The translations under genes were made by a program, and so were the position numbers. From Variibacter gotjawalensis (GTDB lineage: Bacteria > Pseudomonadota > Alphaproteobacteria > Rhizobiales > Xanthobacteraceae), in NCBI RefSeq assembly GCF_002355335.1, contig NZ_AP014946.1, forward strand, positions 1,689,501 through 1,753,500: a stretch of 64,000 nt of DNA, in the 5' to 3' direction. This document shows, one piece after another, positions 43,978-52,928 of the stretch (position 1 is its first letter; each line of letters begins with the position of its first letter). The notes below the pieces were generated by a model that was not told where the DNA came from, ran no database searches, and worked only from the letters and a program-made list of their open reading frames with translations.

Positions 43978-45384
43978 TCACGAGGGCATTGGCGCCTTTC
44001 TGTGAAAGTCCGTCTCGTCCTGGAATGCCCGGCCGAACGCGATGGTCGTCTCGTCGCCGTACGGGCGTCCCATGATCTGCAGGCCGATCGGCATGCCGGC
44101 AGCCGTGTGTGCGACCGGAATCACCGTGACCGGAATGCCGAGGTAATTCACCGGACGCATGAAGCGCGTGACTTGCTGGATGATCGCTTCGGCGTCGAGC
44201 GCGCCGCCGACATCGGTCTCCGCGATCGTCGGCGCGACAGCGCGGGACGCCGGCGCGAGGATGACATCGGCTTTGCCCATCGCGGCGAGATGCTGCGCGA
44301 TCGCGGCGCTGCGCCAGCGCAGCGCTTCGAGATACTGCACGCCCGTATAACCGAGGCCGTTCTCGAGACGATTGCGCACCTGCGCGCCGTAGTCGTCCGG
44401 CCGCGTGCGCAGCCAGTGTGCATGCGTGGCGGCGGCTTCGACCGCGAGCGTCATCACGGCGGCGGCCGAGACCATCATCTGGTCGGGCAGCTTAACCTTG
44501 ACGACTTTGGCGCCGAGTTTCTTGAACGTCTTGATCGTTTGATCGAGCGCTTTGGCGACATCGCTTTCGAGATCGTCGACGTAGAAGTTGCTCGGCACGC
44601 CGATCGTCAGGCCCTTGATCGAGCGCTTCGCCGCCTTCGTGTTCCACGCGGGTGCCGCGAGCGTCGTCGGATCGAGTGGATCCGGCCCCGAGATGATCGA
44701 CTGAATGAGCCCGCCGTCTTTCGCCGACAGGGCCAGCGGGCCGACCGTATCGAGCGAGAATGACAGCGGCATCGCGTTGGCGCGGCTGACGCGGCTCCAC
44801 GTCGGCTTCACGCCGGTGACGCCGCAGAAGTGCGCGGGCAAACGGATCGAGCCGCCGGTGTCGGAGCCGAGCGCGACATACGTCGTGCGCGCTGCGACCG
44901 CCGTCGCCGAACCGGAGGACGAGCCGCCCGTGATGCGCTCCTTGTCCCAGGCATTGCGTGCCGGGCCGAGATGTTCGTTGTGGCCGGTTGGGCCATACGC
45001 AAACTCGACCATATGCAGCGCGCCGACATGGATCGCACCGGCTGCTTCGAGACGCTGCACCGCCGTCGCGGTTTCTTTCGGCCGATAGCCTTTGCGGATT
45101 TTCGAACCGCATTCGGCGAGTTTCCCCGCCATATAATACATGTCCTTGTGCGCCATCGGCACGCCATGCAGCGGACCGACGTCCTTGCTGCGCGCGAGCT
45201 CGCGATCGGCTGCTTTCGCGGCTTTCAGTGCGCCTTCTTCGTCGACGCGGACATAGGCATTCGTGTGCGGCTGCCAGCGCTTGATACGCGCGAGCATCGC
45301 CTTGGTGACTTCGACGGACGAAATTTTCTTCTTCCGGATCGCGCTCGCGACCTCGGTGAGGGTCATGTTCGACGGATCGATCAT
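43978..45384 (-). CDS. Amidase-signature hydrolase in Dpp-type operon
   Basis: A 468-residue amidase. The triad is readable: K80 (PMAHKDMYYMAG), GGSSSGSA at 153-160 with the cis-Ser, and nucleophile S179 in GSDTGGSIRLPA. Length and layout fit AtzE/GatA-type enzymes without the allophanate hydrolase C-terminal domain. Its start overlaps the stop of a 66-residue gene (ATGA), as AtzE genes follow AtzG. It lies inside an ABC importer operon, so it presumably hydrolyses the imported amide in the cytoplasm. Confidence 0.9.
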   Translation of the reverse strand: MIDPSNMTLTEVASAIRKKKISSVEVTKAMLARIKRWQPHTNAYVRVDEEGALKAAKAADRELARSKDVGPLHGVPMAHKDMYYMAGKLAECGSKIRKGYRPKETATAVQRLEAAGAIHVGALHMVEFAYGPTGHNEHLGPARNAWDKERITGGSSSGSATAVAARTTYVALGSDTGGSIRLPAHFCGVTGVKPTWSRVSRANAMPLSFSLDTVGPLALSAKDGGLIQSIISGPDPLDPTTLAAPAWNTKAAKRSIKGLTIGVPSNFYVDDLESDVAKALDQTIKTFKKLGAKVVKVKLPDQMMVSAAAVMTLAVEAAATHAHWLRTRPDDYGAQVRNRLENGLGYTGVQYLEALRWRSAAIAQHLAAMGKADVILAPASRAVAPTIAETDVGGALDAEAIIQQVTRFMRPVNYLGIPVTVIPVAHTAAGMPIGLQIMGRPYGDETTIAFGRAFQDETDFHRKAPMPS

Positions 45385-45581
45385 TGTTTGATCTCCCGCA
45401 TCGAAACGACGACGAATGTCGACGGCTCGACTTCCATCTCGAGCTTCATCTTCTCTTCGTGGAAGCGCGTCACGGTCGGCGTGATGGCGCGTGCGATGCG
45501 CGCGGCCGCATCGGGCCGCAACGGAATGTGGTCGGCTGCCGCCATCTCGCTGATGCGTGCGGCCTTAACGTCGTCTGGCAT
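45381..45581 (-). CDS. 66-residue protein, possible AtzG-like partner of amidase
   Basis: Encodes MPDDVKAARISEMAAADHIP through VVVSMREIKQ. It overlaps the amidase start by 4 bases and begins 5 bp after the dppF stop, so it is part of the operon and translationally coupled. Its size and place before an amidase gene match AtzG (DUF4089), the small subunit that stabilises AtzE; sequence identity to AtzG could not be confirmed by eye. The frame is open further upstream within dppF but ATG 45581 fits the operon spacing. Confidence 0.65.
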   Translation of the reverse strand: MPDDVKAARISEMAAADHIPLRPDAAARIARAITPTVTRFHEEKMKLEMEVEPSTFVVVSMREIKQ

Positions 45582-45586
45582 TGCTC

Positions 45587-46642
45587 TTAGACTCCCGGCG
45601 TCGGTGGTTTCGCCTTCGTGTGACCGGAGGCTGGGTTCACCATGTGGCACGCCGTAAAGTGCATCTCGTTGCCGGTCTCGGCAAGCGGGGGTTTGGTCGA
45701 TGAGCAGACGGCTTCCGCGAACGGGCAGCGCGTATGGAAGCGGCATCCCGAAGGCGGATCGATCGGGTTCGGCGGATCGCCGGTGATCGGCGCTTCTTTC
45801 GTCCGATTGGCCGGATCGAGCGACGGCATCGCGGCGAGCAGCGCGCGCGTATAGGGGTGCCGCGCATCTTTGAACAGCGTCTCGGCTGGGCCGGATTCGA
45901 CCACCTCGCCGAGATACATCACCATGATGCGGTCGGAGATGAAACGCACGACGTTGAGATCGTGCGAAATGAAGATGTAGGTGAGTCCCAGCGCTTCCTT
46001 GAGCTCGATCAGCAGATTGAGCACCTGCGCTTCGACCGATTTGTCGAGCGCCGATACGGCTTCGTCGAGCAGGACGAGACGCGGCTGCAGCGCGAGCGCG
46101 CGCGCGATGTTGATGCGCTGACGCTGACCACCCGAGAGTTCGTGCGGATAACGCCCGGCGAAATATTTCGGCTCGAGGCCGACACGGCGCAGAAGATCGT
46201 GCGCGCGTGCACGCGCTTGTTCGGCCGGCAATCCGTGGATGCGGGGCGCGAACGAAATCGAATCTTCGATGGTGAGGCGCGGGTTCAGCGACGCATAGCT
46301 GTCCTGAAACACCATCTGCACCTGGCGCCGCAATTCGCGCAGCGTCAGCTTGCCGCCGACCGCTTCGCCGTCGAGCAGGATTTCGCCTTTGTCCGGCGTG
46401 ATCAGATCGATCATCAGCCGCGCGGTCGTCGACTTGCCGCAGCCGGATTCGCCGACGATGCCGAGCACTTCGCCTTTCGCGACGTTGAAGCTAACGTCGT
46501 CGACGGCGCGGACGACGCCAGCTTTATTGCGGAATGTGCCGCCGACTTTGAAGTGCTTGGTCAGGCTGCGGACTTCCAGCATCGGCTGTGCCGGGCCGCC
46601 GCGGTCCGTCATTTCGGCGTTATAGGCGTCAGCCACGGACAT
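45587..46642 (-). CDS. Dpp/Opp-type ABC ATPase (DppF)
   Basis: A 351-residue ATPase with Walker A GESGCGKST, signature LSGGQRQRINIARAL, Walker B LVLLDEAVSALD (Glu-Ala in place of Glu-Pro, common in DppF) and the oligo_HPY C-terminal region (GCRFHTRCPFAEAVC). ATG 46642 has AGGAG eight bases upstream and overlaps the permease gene by 14 bases; an internal ATG at 46612 is an alternative. It pairs with the DppD encoded at 42974-43948. Confidence 0.92.
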   Translation of the reverse strand: MSVADAYNAEMTDRGGPAQPMLEVRSLTKHFKVGGTFRNKAGVVRAVDDVSFNVAKGEVLGIVGESGCGKSTTARLMIDLITPDKGEILLDGEAVGGKLTLRELRRQVQMVFQDSYASLNPRLTIEDSISFAPRIHGLPAEQARARAHDLLRRVGLEPKYFAGRYPHELSGGQRQRINIARALALQPRLVLLDEAVSALDKSVEAQVLNLLIELKEALGLTYIFISHDLNVVRFISDRIMVMYLGEVVESGPAETLFKDARHPYTRALLAAMPSLDPANRTKEAPITGDPPNPIDPPSGCRFHTRCPFAEAVCSSTKPPLAETGNEMHFTACHMVNPASGHTKAKPPTPGV

Positions 46643-47516
46643 CCATTGCACTCCTTATGCCGTCGCTGAGCAGATTGAAGCAGATCGAGACCATGAAGAT
46701 CATCACGCCCGGCAGAGCAGCGACCCACGGATTCGTGTAGATCGCGGTGCGCAACGTGTTGAGCATCAGGCCCCATTCCGGCTCCGGCGGCTTGGTGCCG
46801 AGACCAAGGAACGAGAGCCCGGCCGCAAGGATCATGCAGACGCTGATGAGACCGGTCGCATAGACGAAGATCGGGCCGAGCACGTTGCCGAACACATGCA
46901 CGCGCATGATTGTCATCGGCCCCGCACCGGATGCGCGCGCCGCATCGACGAAGTCGAGATTGCGCACGCTCGTCGTCACGCTCTCGGCGACACGCACGAT
47001 GGGCGGAATGAAAACGATCGTCAGCGATACGATACTGTTGAGGATGCCAGCGCCGAGCGCGCCCGAAATCGCGATGGCGAGCAGCACGGACGGGAACGCG
47101 TAGAAGACGTCCACGGTGCGCATGATGATCTGGTTGACGAAGCCGCCAGCGTAACCCGCGAGGACGCCGAGTGTCGCGCCGATGCTGAACGCGATGACCA
47201 CCGGCAGCAGACCAATGACCAGCGACAGCCGTCCCCCGTAGATCAAGCGCGCGAACATGTCGCGGCCTTGCTCGTCGGTGCCGAGAGGATAACCCGCCGT
47301 TCCGATCCAGCGCAGGCGGCGGACCATGCTGCCCTGATACGGGCTCGACAACCCGAGATACGGCGCGAAGATCGCGGCGAGCGCGATGCAGATGATGACG
47401 AAGGCGCAGAACATCGCGACCTTGTCGCGGATCAGGCGCCGTCCGACGTTGCCCCAATAGCCCCGCGTCTTCTCGATCTTGGCGATTTCGACGATGTGTT
47501 CCGCAATTGCGCTCAT
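46629..47516 (-). CDS. Dpp/Opp-type ABC permease (DppC)
   Basis: A 295-residue permease of the DppC/OppC family with about six helices; RDKVAMFCAFVIICIALAAI is the first, and the family's PLGTDEQGRDMFARLIYGGR block follows the first periplasmic loop. EAA-loop: FVDAARASGAGPMTIMRVHV. ATG 47516 has GAGGAAC upstream. A palindromic repeat separates it from dppB, which may lower expression of downstream genes. Confidence 0.93.
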   Translation of the reverse strand: MSAIAEHIVEIAKIEKTRGYWGNVGRRLIRDKVAMFCAFVIICIALAAIFAPYLGLSSPYQGSMVRRLRWIGTAGYPLGTDEQGRDMFARLIYGGRLSLVIGLLPVVIAFSIGATLGVLAGYAGGFVNQIIMRTVDVFYAFPSVLLAIAISGALGAGILNSIVSLTIVFIPPIVRVAESVTTSVRNLDFVDAARASGAGPMTIMRVHVFGNVLGPIFVYATGLISVCMILAAGLSFLGLGTKPPEPEWGLMLNTLRTAIYTNPWVAALPGVMIFMVSICFNLLSDGIRSAMDVRG

Positions 47517-47560
47517 GTGTTCCTCGCGAGTGCAATGCAAACGGTGGAGCTTGCTCGGAC

Positions 47561-47705
47561 ACCCTCCCCTGGAGGGGGAGGGTCGCTCGCACCGCGAGCG
47601 GGGTGGGGTGATTTTTCAAGGCGCGCTTCGCGCGTCACCCCCACCCGGATTGCGGCTCGCTGCGCGAGCAGCCGCAATCCGACCTCCCCCCTCCAGGGGG
47701 AGGTG
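47561..47705. repeat. Palindromic repeat inside operon, family D copy 2
   Basis: Begins ACCCTCCCCTGGAGGGGGAG and ends CCTCCCCCCTCCAGGGGGAG-like sequence, with GGGTGGGGTGA/TCACCCCCACCC and GCGCGCTTCGCGCG inner stems. Lies between dppB and dppC on an otherwise continuous operon. Confidence 0.8.
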
Positions 47706-47738
47706 TGGAATGCGTGGCGTCTTTTCGTTTTCATCGCG

Positions 47739-48680
47739 TTACGCCCGCTTGATGCGCGGGTCGATCGCGGCTTGGATCACATCGACCACCAGGTTGAGGC
47801 AAACGAAGAACAGCGCGAGCACGAGGATCGTGCCTTGCAGCAGCGGAAGATCGCGCTGGAAAATTGCGTTGTTGAGGAGAAGGCCCGTACCGGGCCACGA
47901 AAATACGGTCTCGATCAGGATCGAACCGCCGAGCAGATAGCCGAGCTGCAGGCCCATCACGGCGATCGCGGTCGGCGCGGCATTTTTCACGATGTGAACG
48001 AACACGCGCTTCTTGGTGAGGCCCTTAGCGCGCAGCGCCGTAACGAATTCGTTCGACAGGAGGTCGCTCACCAGCGCGCGGATCGTGCGCGTCACGATGC
48101 CCATCGGGATCACCGACATGGTGACGGCGGGCAGAATAAGATTGCGGATATACTCCCAGTTCCAACCGGCGCCCGATGGCGCGGAGTAAACCGCCGGCAG
48201 CCAGTTGAGCTGTACCGAGAAGATGATGACGAGCACCATGCCGAGCCAGTAGTGCGGCATCGACACGCCCGTGATCGAGATGATCGTGACGAGCCGGTCG
48301 ATCCAGGTGTCGCGGAAATAGCCTGCAAGACACCCGAACAGGCAGCCGAAAAAGAAGCCGATGAACGATGCGAACAGCGCCAGCGTCACCGTGTTGCCGA
48401 CGGCTCGGCTGACTTCTTCGATGACGGAACGGCCCGTCGCGATCGAGGTGCCGAGATTGCCGTGCACGGCGTTCCAGACCCAGATGCCGAATTGCACCGG
48501 CAACGGACGATCGAAGCCGTAGGCCTTCTTCAGCTGTTCGGCGAGCGCAGCCGATGCATCCGGCGGAAGCACGGCGGTCAACGGATCGCCGGAGAGATGC
48601 ACGAGCAGGAAGCACACCAGCGCGACCGCGAAGATCACCGGTATGACGAGAACGATCCGCTTGGCGACATATAAGAGCAT
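47739..48680 (-). CDS. Dpp/Opp-type ABC permease (DppB)
   Basis: A 313-residue permease with the family opening MLLYVAKRIVLVIPVIFAVA, then the periplasmic Asp/Pro-rich region (YGFDRPLPVQFGIWVWNAVH) and GDLGTS-like (GNLGTSIATGRSV). The EAA-type loop is LRAKGLTKKRVFVHIVKNAA. It follows the binding-protein gene by about 140 bp and forms the channel with DppC. Confidence 0.93.
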   Translation of the reverse strand: MLLYVAKRIVLVIPVIFAVALVCFLLVHLSGDPLTAVLPPDASAALAEQLKKAYGFDRPLPVQFGIWVWNAVHGNLGTSIATGRSVIEEVSRAVGNTVTLALFASFIGFFFGCLFGCLAGYFRDTWIDRLVTIISITGVSMPHYWLGMVLVIIFSVQLNWLPAVYSAPSGAGWNWEYIRNLILPAVTMSVIPMGIVTRTIRALVSDLLSNEFVTALRAKGLTKKRVFVHIVKNAAPTAIAVMGLQLGYLLGGSILIETVFSWPGTGLLLNNAIFQRDLPLLQGTILVLALFFVCLNLVVDVIQAAIDPRIKRA

Positions 48681-48818
48681 GCGTCCTGCGTGCGGCGAGA
48701 ATGAAAGCGGAGGGGAGCGAAACGAGCGCCCTGCGGTGAATTCGAGTTAGACGATTTCGAAATTATCTCTAGCAACAGTTGTGCCGCGCACACCGAAGGC
48801 ATGCGCGGCACGGTGTCG

Positions 48819-50465
48819 TTAGTTGATGGTCATCGACGAGAAGTCGACGAACCAGCTCTTCGGCTGCACGAAGCCCTTGATCTTCGGGCTGAGCGCGCGC
48901 GGACCGACGTCATGCGCGACCCACAGGAACGCGGCCTGATCGACCGAACGTTCGTGCAGAGCAGCAAGCGCCTTGTCGCGCGCTGCCGGCTCGAACGCGA
49001 CGCGCACGTCGGCGACGAGCTTGTCGTATTCGGGTTCGTTGTTGAAACCCCAGTTGTTCGACGTCGGCGGAGCCATCTTCGAATCGAGGAAGCGGATCAT
49101 CGCGAAGAACGGGTCCATCGCGGCGTAAGTCACGTTGGTCGCGTGGGCACCGCGTGCCGACTCGTCCTTCGCGCCCTTGCGCCAGTTGGTGAACAGCGTG
49201 TTCCACTCGATGACGTCGAGTTCGACATCGAAGAAGCATTCGGCGAGCGATTGCTGGATGAACTCGTTCATCGGCAGCGGCAGCATCTGGCCGGAGCCCG
49301 AAGCCGACGTCTGTGTTTTCACCTTCAGCTTCTTGGAGGCGGAGAAACCGGCTTCCGTCATCAGCTTCTTGGCTTCCGCTAGGTCATACTTGATCGCGAA
49401 TTTCGGGCTGCCGCGCCACGGATGGCCGGGCTCGAACGTGCCGGTCGCTGCGACCATCAGACCGCCAAGCAGGCCGTCCTTCATCGCGTTGCGATCGATG
49501 CAGAGATTCGCGGCCTTGCGGACGCGAATGTCGTTCCAGGGCGAACCCTCGATGCGCGAGAACTGCCACGGCCAGACGTGCGGCTGCTCGTTCTGATAGA
49601 TGACGAAACCGCGCTGTTTCACCTGCGGCAGAGCGTCCGGCGCCGGGTTCTCGATCCAGTCGACCTGGTTGGCGAGAAGGGCGGCCGTGCGCGCATTCGG
49701 CTCGGGCATCGGCAGAAGGATCAAGCGATCGACCTTCGGCACGCGATCCTTGTTCCAATAGTCCGCGTTCTTCACGACTTCGAGCCGCTCGCGCGGAACG
49801 AACTTGTCCATCTTCCACGGACCGGTGCCGGAGGCAGCGCGCGCAAAGCCGTCCCATGCCTGCTTCGCCTTCTCCTTAGGATCGCTCGCGCTCGAAGCGT
49901 CGAAAAGCTTCTTCCACGCGGCCGGCGAGGCCATGTAGAGGTTGGTGAGGTTGATCGGCAGCAGCGCATCCGGCGAAGCCGTGGTGAGTTCGACCGTCAT
50001 CTTATCGATGACTTTCGCGCTGCGCAGGTTCGGCATGCGCGACGCCGTCACGCCAACCTGGCTGGCGTCGAAATGCGGTGCGTCCTGCTTGAGCACCTTC
50101 TCGACGTTCCAGACGACGGCTTCCGCATCGAACTCGGAGCCGTCATGGAATTTGACGCCCGGTCGCAGCTTGAAGACCCACTTGGTCTGATCGCTCGGCG
50201 AGACAGCCCATTCGGTCGCTAGGCCGGGGATCACCGTGCTGGCTTTGTCGGCCGACGAGAGATCCCATGCCGTGAGGCCGTCATACATCGTGTTGCCGGT
50301 GAAGCGATTGCCTTCAAAGCCCTGGTCGGGCTGGCCGACCGTCTTCGGAATATCTCCGGCCGTCATGCCGATGCGAACGACCGATTGCGCTGAGGCCGGT
50401 ATGGCGGCACTCGCGTAAAGCGCGGCAGCCGCACCCAGAACACTCAACATAAAACCCGACTTCAT
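48819..50465 (-). CDS. Dpp/Opp-type substrate-binding protein
   Basis: A 548-residue SBP_bac_5 family receptor. A Sec signal (MLSVLGAAAALYASAAIPAS, cleaved before QSVVRIG) is followed by NTMYDGLTAWDL and the family signature WVFKLRPGVKFHDGSEFDAE. ATG 50465 is preceded by CCGGAGGG. It heads the ABC operon that contains the amidase. Ligand could be a peptide, hydantoin or other amide; not readable from sequence. Confidence 0.92.
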   Translation of the reverse strand: MKSGFMLSVLGAAAALYASAAIPASAQSVVRIGMTAGDIPKTVGQPDQGFEGNRFTGNTMYDGLTAWDLSSADKASTVIPGLATEWAVSPSDQTKWVFKLRPGVKFHDGSEFDAEAVVWNVEKVLKQDAPHFDASQVGVTASRMPNLRSAKVIDKMTVELTTASPDALLPINLTNLYMASPAAWKKLFDASSASDPKEKAKQAWDGFARAASGTGPWKMDKFVPRERLEVVKNADYWNKDRVPKVDRLILLPMPEPNARTAALLANQVDWIENPAPDALPQVKQRGFVIYQNEQPHVWPWQFSRIEGSPWNDIRVRKAANLCIDRNAMKDGLLGGLMVAATGTFEPGHPWRGSPKFAIKYDLAEAKKLMTEAGFSASKKLKVKTQTSASGSGQMLPLPMNEFIQQSLAECFFDVELDVIEWNTLFTNWRKGAKDESARGAHATNVTYAAMDPFFAMIRFLDSKMAPPTSNNWGFNNEPEYDKLVADVRVAFEPAARDKALAALHERSVDQAAFLWVAHDVGPRALSPKIKGFVQPKSWFVDFSSMTIN

Positions 50466-50922
50466 TGTTTTCCCTCCGGAATGGACGACCTTTGGAATCA
50501 AAGTCTGTGCCAGCCGTCCGAATTGTTGTTTTTGGTCGCTTCTTGGTCGCCTGAGCCGATTCCCCTGCGTAGGGGCCCGCCACAATCCGTGGTTGCTCCT
50601 CCCACTCGCATAGGATGCTTAGAAACTAGGCAAGATCAATCGGAAGCGTGCTGCATCACGCGATTTTATCCGCCGAGCGGTATGGCGCGCGCGGTGAAAA
50701 CCCTGCGCGGCCCGTCAGGTGCGACAATCGGCAGCACGCCGCGCAGGGTGCGGCCGCAAACTCGGAGTAAGGCCAAGACATCGCCATATCAGTCGTCATG
50801 GCCCGGCTTGTCCGGGCCATCCACGACTTTCTTTCTTGATCGCAGGAAGCAAGACGTGGATGGCCCGCATGAAGCGGGCCATGACGGAGTTTGAGTGGTG
50901 GCGAGCGGACTCGCGGCAAACG
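50466..50922. other. 457-bp intergenic region with promoter area and repeat
   Basis: Separates the Dpp-type operon from the racemase gene. It should carry the promoter of the binding-protein gene; no clear operator palindrome was recognised close to the start. The racemase-proximal half holds a long hairpin repeat (50794-50886). No convincing coding frame was seen. Confidence 0.55.
50794..50886. repeat. Palindromic intergenic repeat (CGTCATGGCCCGG type)
   Basis: CGTCATGGCCCGGCTTGTCC plus GGGCCATCCACG at the left is mirrored by CGTGGATGGCCCGC and GCGGGCCATGACG at the right, forming a long stem around a short AT-richer centre. This type is common between genes in Bradyrhizobiaceae as I recall. 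Confidence 0.85.
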
Positions 50923-51657
50923 TCAGCGCGGCGAGAAGTCCGCCAGCGGCCCGGAAAAGCGTTTTGCGCCCGGCGAGGCATAGCCGCCGCGCTTTGACGT
51001 CGTGATGCCGAGCTGGGCCATTGCCTCGGCCTGTGTGATGGCTGCCGCAACACCGTCGATCACCGGCACTTGGTACTCTTCGCTCAGCGACGCCGCGAGA
51101 TCCGCCATGCCGGCGCAGCCGAGCACGATGGCTTCCGCATGATCGTCGCTGAGCGCGCGTTCGATCTCGTTACCGATCTTCTGCCGCGCGCCGGATTTCG
51201 GATCTTCGAGCGCAAGCACCGGAATGTCGGTCGCCCGTACGCGCGCGCAGCGGCGATCGAACCCGTAGCGCAACAGATTGTTCTCGATCACCGGCACCGA
51301 GCGCGACAGCGTCGTGATCACCGAGAAGCGATGCGCGATATACATCGCGGCGTGATAGGCCGCTTCGCCGATACCGATCACCGGCCGCATCGCGAGCGCG
51401 CGCGCCGCATCGAGCCCTGTATCGTCGAAGCACGCGATCACATGCGCGGCCGCGCCTTCTGCTTCGCCTTCGCTGATGCGCACGAGAAGCCCGGGCACAG
51501 CGAACGCATCGTCATACGCGCCTTCGATCGACGGCGGCCCGAATGCGGAGGAGACCGCGCGGATACGCGTTCCGGCGCGCGCGACCTTCTCGGCGGCAGC
51601 GCCGATCGTGCGCGTCATTGAGTCCGTGGTGTTTCCGTTGACGACGTTGATGAGCAT
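50923..51657 (-). CDS. Asp/Glu/hydantoin racemase family protein
   Basis: A 244-residue cofactor-independent racemase-type enzyme. N-terminal LINVVNGNTTDSMTRTI resembles the HyuE opening (NPNTT). The two catalytic Cys are visible: one in VIACFDDTG, the other in VLGCAGMADLA. Hydantoin racemases equilibrate D- and L-5-substituted hydantoins; Asp/Glu or maleate-type activity is an alternative. It lies upstream of the Dpp operon on the same strand. With the hydantoinase and carbamoylase-type genes 17-20 kb away it would complete a hydantoin pathway. Confidence 0.83.
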   Translation of the reverse strand: MLINVVNGNTTDSMTRTIGAAAEKVARAGTRIRAVSSAFGPPSIEGAYDDAFAVPGLLVRISEGEAEGAAAHVIACFDDTGLDAARALAMRPVIGIGEAAYHAAMYIAHRFSVITTLSRSVPVIENNLLRYGFDRRCARVRATDIPVLALEDPKSGARQKIGNEIERALSDDHAEAIVLGCAGMADLAASLSEEYQVPVIDGVAAAITQAEAMAQLGITTSKRGGYASPGAKRFSGPLADFSPR

Positions 51658-51668
51658 TAGCCACCCCA

Positions 51669-51815
51669 AACTCCGCTCACCCCCGCGAAAGCGGGGGTCC
51701 AGCAAGCGTGCGGACGCACGCTCGAAGACGATTCTTAAAATCCAGATTGCTTGAAGTTTTATGCCTGCGCTACCGCGCCGGCTGGATTCCCGCTTTCGCG
51801 GGAATGAGCGGAGTT
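51669..51815. repeat. Palindromic intergenic repeat, family A copy 2
   Basis: AACTCCGCTCACCCCCGCGA at one end and TTTCGCGGGAATGAGCGGAG at the other. The right end reaches the stop codon of the ArsR gene (TAA at 51814-51816). Same family as 16791-16900 and 55571-55690. Confidence 0.82.
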
Positions 51816-52173
51816 ATTTCGCGGGCTCCATCGGCGGACAAAACGCCTTATGCAGCGCGCCGATGATCTCGATCACCTCCGGCCGCGTGAGCGAGTAATA
51901 GATGTTCTTCCCGTCTCTGCGCGTCTCGACGAGGTTGTCGGCGCGCAGACGCGCAAGCTGTTGCGAGACCGCAGGCTGCCGTAGCTCCAGCATGCCCTCG
52001 AGTTCCGACACCGATTTCTCGCCGTCGACCAGAAGGCACAGGATCAACAGGCGCGTCTCATGCGACAGCGCCTTGAGAAACTCCGACGCATCACGCGCGC
52101 TCGCGAGCAGGATATCGCGATCCATCGGCAGCTGCGCGGCCGGCCGTTCGAGGGTTTTTGTCGCGTCCTTCAC
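51814..52173 (-). CDS. ArsR-family regulator beside sox genes
   Basis: A 119-residue winged-helix repressor. Helix-turn-helix region: KALSHETRLLILCLLVDGEK, SVSELEGMLELRQPAVSQQL, then the wing TRRDGKNIYYSL. The Cys in ILCLLV and the one near the C-terminus (AFCPP) match the pair used by persulfide-sensing BigR/SqrR/SoxR-type ArsR proteins, as inferred by eye. Divergent from soxW and the sox operon, so it is the probable regulator of sulfur oxidation. Confidence 0.87.
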   Translation of the reverse strand: MKDATKTLERPAAQLPMDRDILLASARDASEFLKALSHETRLLILCLLVDGEKSVSELEGMLELRQPAVSQQLARLRADNLVETRRDGKNIYYSLTRPEVIEIIGALHKAFCPPMEPAK

Positions 52174-52212
52174 GCCCGAAACCTAGCACTTGCGGCGAAA
52201 ACCGCCTAGATT

Positions 52213-52234
52213 ACATTTGCAGCATCTTGAATGT
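52213..52234. promoter_or_regulatory. Weak inverted repeat, possible sox-operon operator
   Basis: ACATT-N12-AATGT in the 68-bp divergent gap between the ArsR and soxW-like genes, AT-richer than surroundings. Such repeats are used by ArsR-type sulfur regulators. Short arms make this tentative. Confidence 0.25.
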
Positions 52235-52241
52235 TTGGCCC

Positions 52242-52829
52242 ATGCCGACACGCCGTTTGATCCTCGCCGCCGCAGCGTCCGCCGTGCTCGTGCGCCCCGC
52301 ACGGGCTGAACTCGTGCGGCTCGATGGCGGCAATTTCACGCAATCCTGGTTCGTGGACACTTTCCTCGAACTCGGCAGCGATGTCGCGGAGGCGACGCAG
52401 AAGGGCAAGCGCCTCGCCATCATGTGGGACCTCAACGGCTGCCCGTATTGCCGACGCACCCACACCGAGGGCTTCGCCGACGACTCCGTTGCGTCCTTCG
52501 TGCGCGAGCGCTTCGATGTGATGCAGCTCAACCTGCAAGGCTCCCGCGAGGTGACCGACTTGGACGGCGAGAAGCTCACCGAAAAGCGCTTCGCCGCAAA
52601 ATACGGCGTGCGCTTCGCGCCGACATTCCAGTTCTTTCCGGAGACGACCGAGGGCCTCGCGGCAAAGAAGCCGGCGGCACGCGAAGCCGCGCGTGCCGAA
52701 GGCTATTTCGAGCCGCTGCGCTTGAAGCGTGTCTTCGCCTTCGTCGCCGAGAAAGCTTATGCGAAGCAGAGCCTCAACGACTATCTCGGCACGCCGAACG
52801 CGGCTCCGACTGGTTCGCAAACTCAGTGA
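52242..52829 (+). CDS. soxW: SoxW-like periplasmic thioredoxin
   Basis: A 195-residue thioredoxin-fold protein. Signal-like N-terminus MPTRRLILAAAASAVLVRPA with ARA cleavage; the redox motif is C67-P-Y-C70 (WDLNGCPYC), and the cis-Pro is in RFAPTFQFF. SoxW proteins keep the SoxY carrier Cys reduced. Position at the head of the sox genes and divergent from the ArsR gene supports the name. The membrane partner SoxV/CcdA is not in the window. Confidence 0.8.
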   Translation: MPTRRLILAAAASAVLVRPARAELVRLDGGNFTQSWFVDTFLELGSDVAEATQKGKRLAIMWDLNGCPYCRRTHTEGFADDSVASFVRERFDVMQLNLQGSREVTDLDGEKLTEKRFAAKYGVRFAPTFQFFPETTEGLAAKKPAAREAARAEGYFEPLRLKRVFAFVAEKAYAKQSLNDYLGTPNAAPTGSQTQ

Positions 52830-52928
52830 GCCTAGCCTCGCTGGCCATTGACAAAATCGGCCGCTCCGCTTTACTTGCAGAAACTTGAATACGTTCACCC
52901 GCCCGCGAGGCGGGAGGGGAGCCTAGGG

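Noticed and set aside
46896-48674. Long plus-strand open frame (about 590 codons) opposite dppB-dppC
   Set aside because: Antisense to well recognised permeases, crosses a palindromic repeat and shows no domain pattern.
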